From Rhizobium sp. SL42 (GTDB lineage Bacteria > Pseudomonadota > Alphaproteobacteria > Rhizobiales > Rhizobiaceae), in the NCBI RefSeq assembly GCF_021729845.1, contig NZ_CP063397.1, positions 3,999,938-4,063,937 on the forward strand: a stretch of DNA of 64,000 nt, written 5' to 3'. Of the stretch, positions 63,982 through 64,000 are shown piece by piece; position 1 is the first letter of the stretch, and every line of letters begins with the position of its first letter. The notes beneath the pieces were generated by a model. It ran no database searches. It saw nothing but the letters and a program-made list of their open reading frames with translations, and was not told the origin of the DNA. A program made the position numbers and the translations under genes.

Positions 63982-64000
63982 ATTGATTTGTTTGATTTTT

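Overview
The window is high-GC, densely packed alphaproteobacterial chromosome or chromid DNA, most likely from a Rhizobiaceae member (Rhizobium/Agrobacterium/Ciceribacter-like). That placement is inferred from gene families and layout (ytfQRT-yjfF sugar importer, HPP-CBS protein, thiCOSGE behind a TPP riboswitch, GntR/FCD regulators leading TRAP and uronate operons). I saw no rRNA, tRNA, CRISPR array, transposase or phage gene.

Layout. 0.2-6.7 kb: a MalY/PatB-type C-S lyase, then a minus-strand sugar ABC importer of the YtfQ-YtfR-YtfT-YjfF type with its own GntR/FCD regulator and two palindromic candidate operators. 6.9-16.5 kb: a purine/nucleoside block. A phosphoribosyltransferase and an M20 amidohydrolase sit beside a minus-strand operon that starts with a LacI regulator (18-bp perfect palindrome in front) and continues with a PotD/B/C/A-like ABC importer, a nucleoside hydrolase and adenine deaminase. 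17.1-28.6 kb: a complete chemosensory cluster without flagellar genes: receiver-HD-GYP protein, STAS protein, CheY, CheA, CheW, two transmembrane receptors, a second CheW, CheR, CheB and a ParA-like ATPase. A large soluble receptor-like protein converges on it (28.6-30.3 kb). 31.1-31.8 kb: a receiver-LuxR regulator.

32.0-48.2 kb: a twelve-gene alginate-type exopolysaccharide operon (algD, alg8, alg44, algA, algG-like, algI, algJ, a small Sel1 protein, algX, algF, an oversized AlgK-like protein, algL-like). This is the most unusual part. By eye, the O-acetylation proteins (AlgI, AlgJ, AlgX) keep their catalytic residues, and AlgD and Alg8 look intact. Four other functions look disabled: the c-di-GMP ligands of the Alg44 PilZ domain, the DPHD motif of the AlgG epimerase, the catalytic His and Tyr of the AlgL lyase, and the metal site of the isomerase half of AlgA. 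No AlgE porin is present. The predicted product is an acetylated, non-epimerised mannuronan-like polymer with altered control and export.

48.2-49.1 kb: a short unknown protein and an orphan CheW. 49.3-56.8 kb: a GntR-led operon for import (TRAP DctPQM) and oxidation of hexuronates/aldonates (idonate-type dehydrogenase, UxuA, UxuB). 56.9-58.1 kb: an HPP-CBS membrane protein. 58.2-62.9 kb: TPP riboswitch and thiC-thiO-thiS-thiG-thiE. 63.0-63.7 kb: a pyridoxamine-phosphate-oxidase-like protein. A terminator-like hairpin lies at the right edge.

The alginate-like operon is bracketed by chemotaxis genes on both sides. My working hypothesis is that the chemosensory system, through the HD-GYP protein, CheY or the LuxR regulator, controls a surface-polymer response rather than swimming. 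That link is inference from gene order only.
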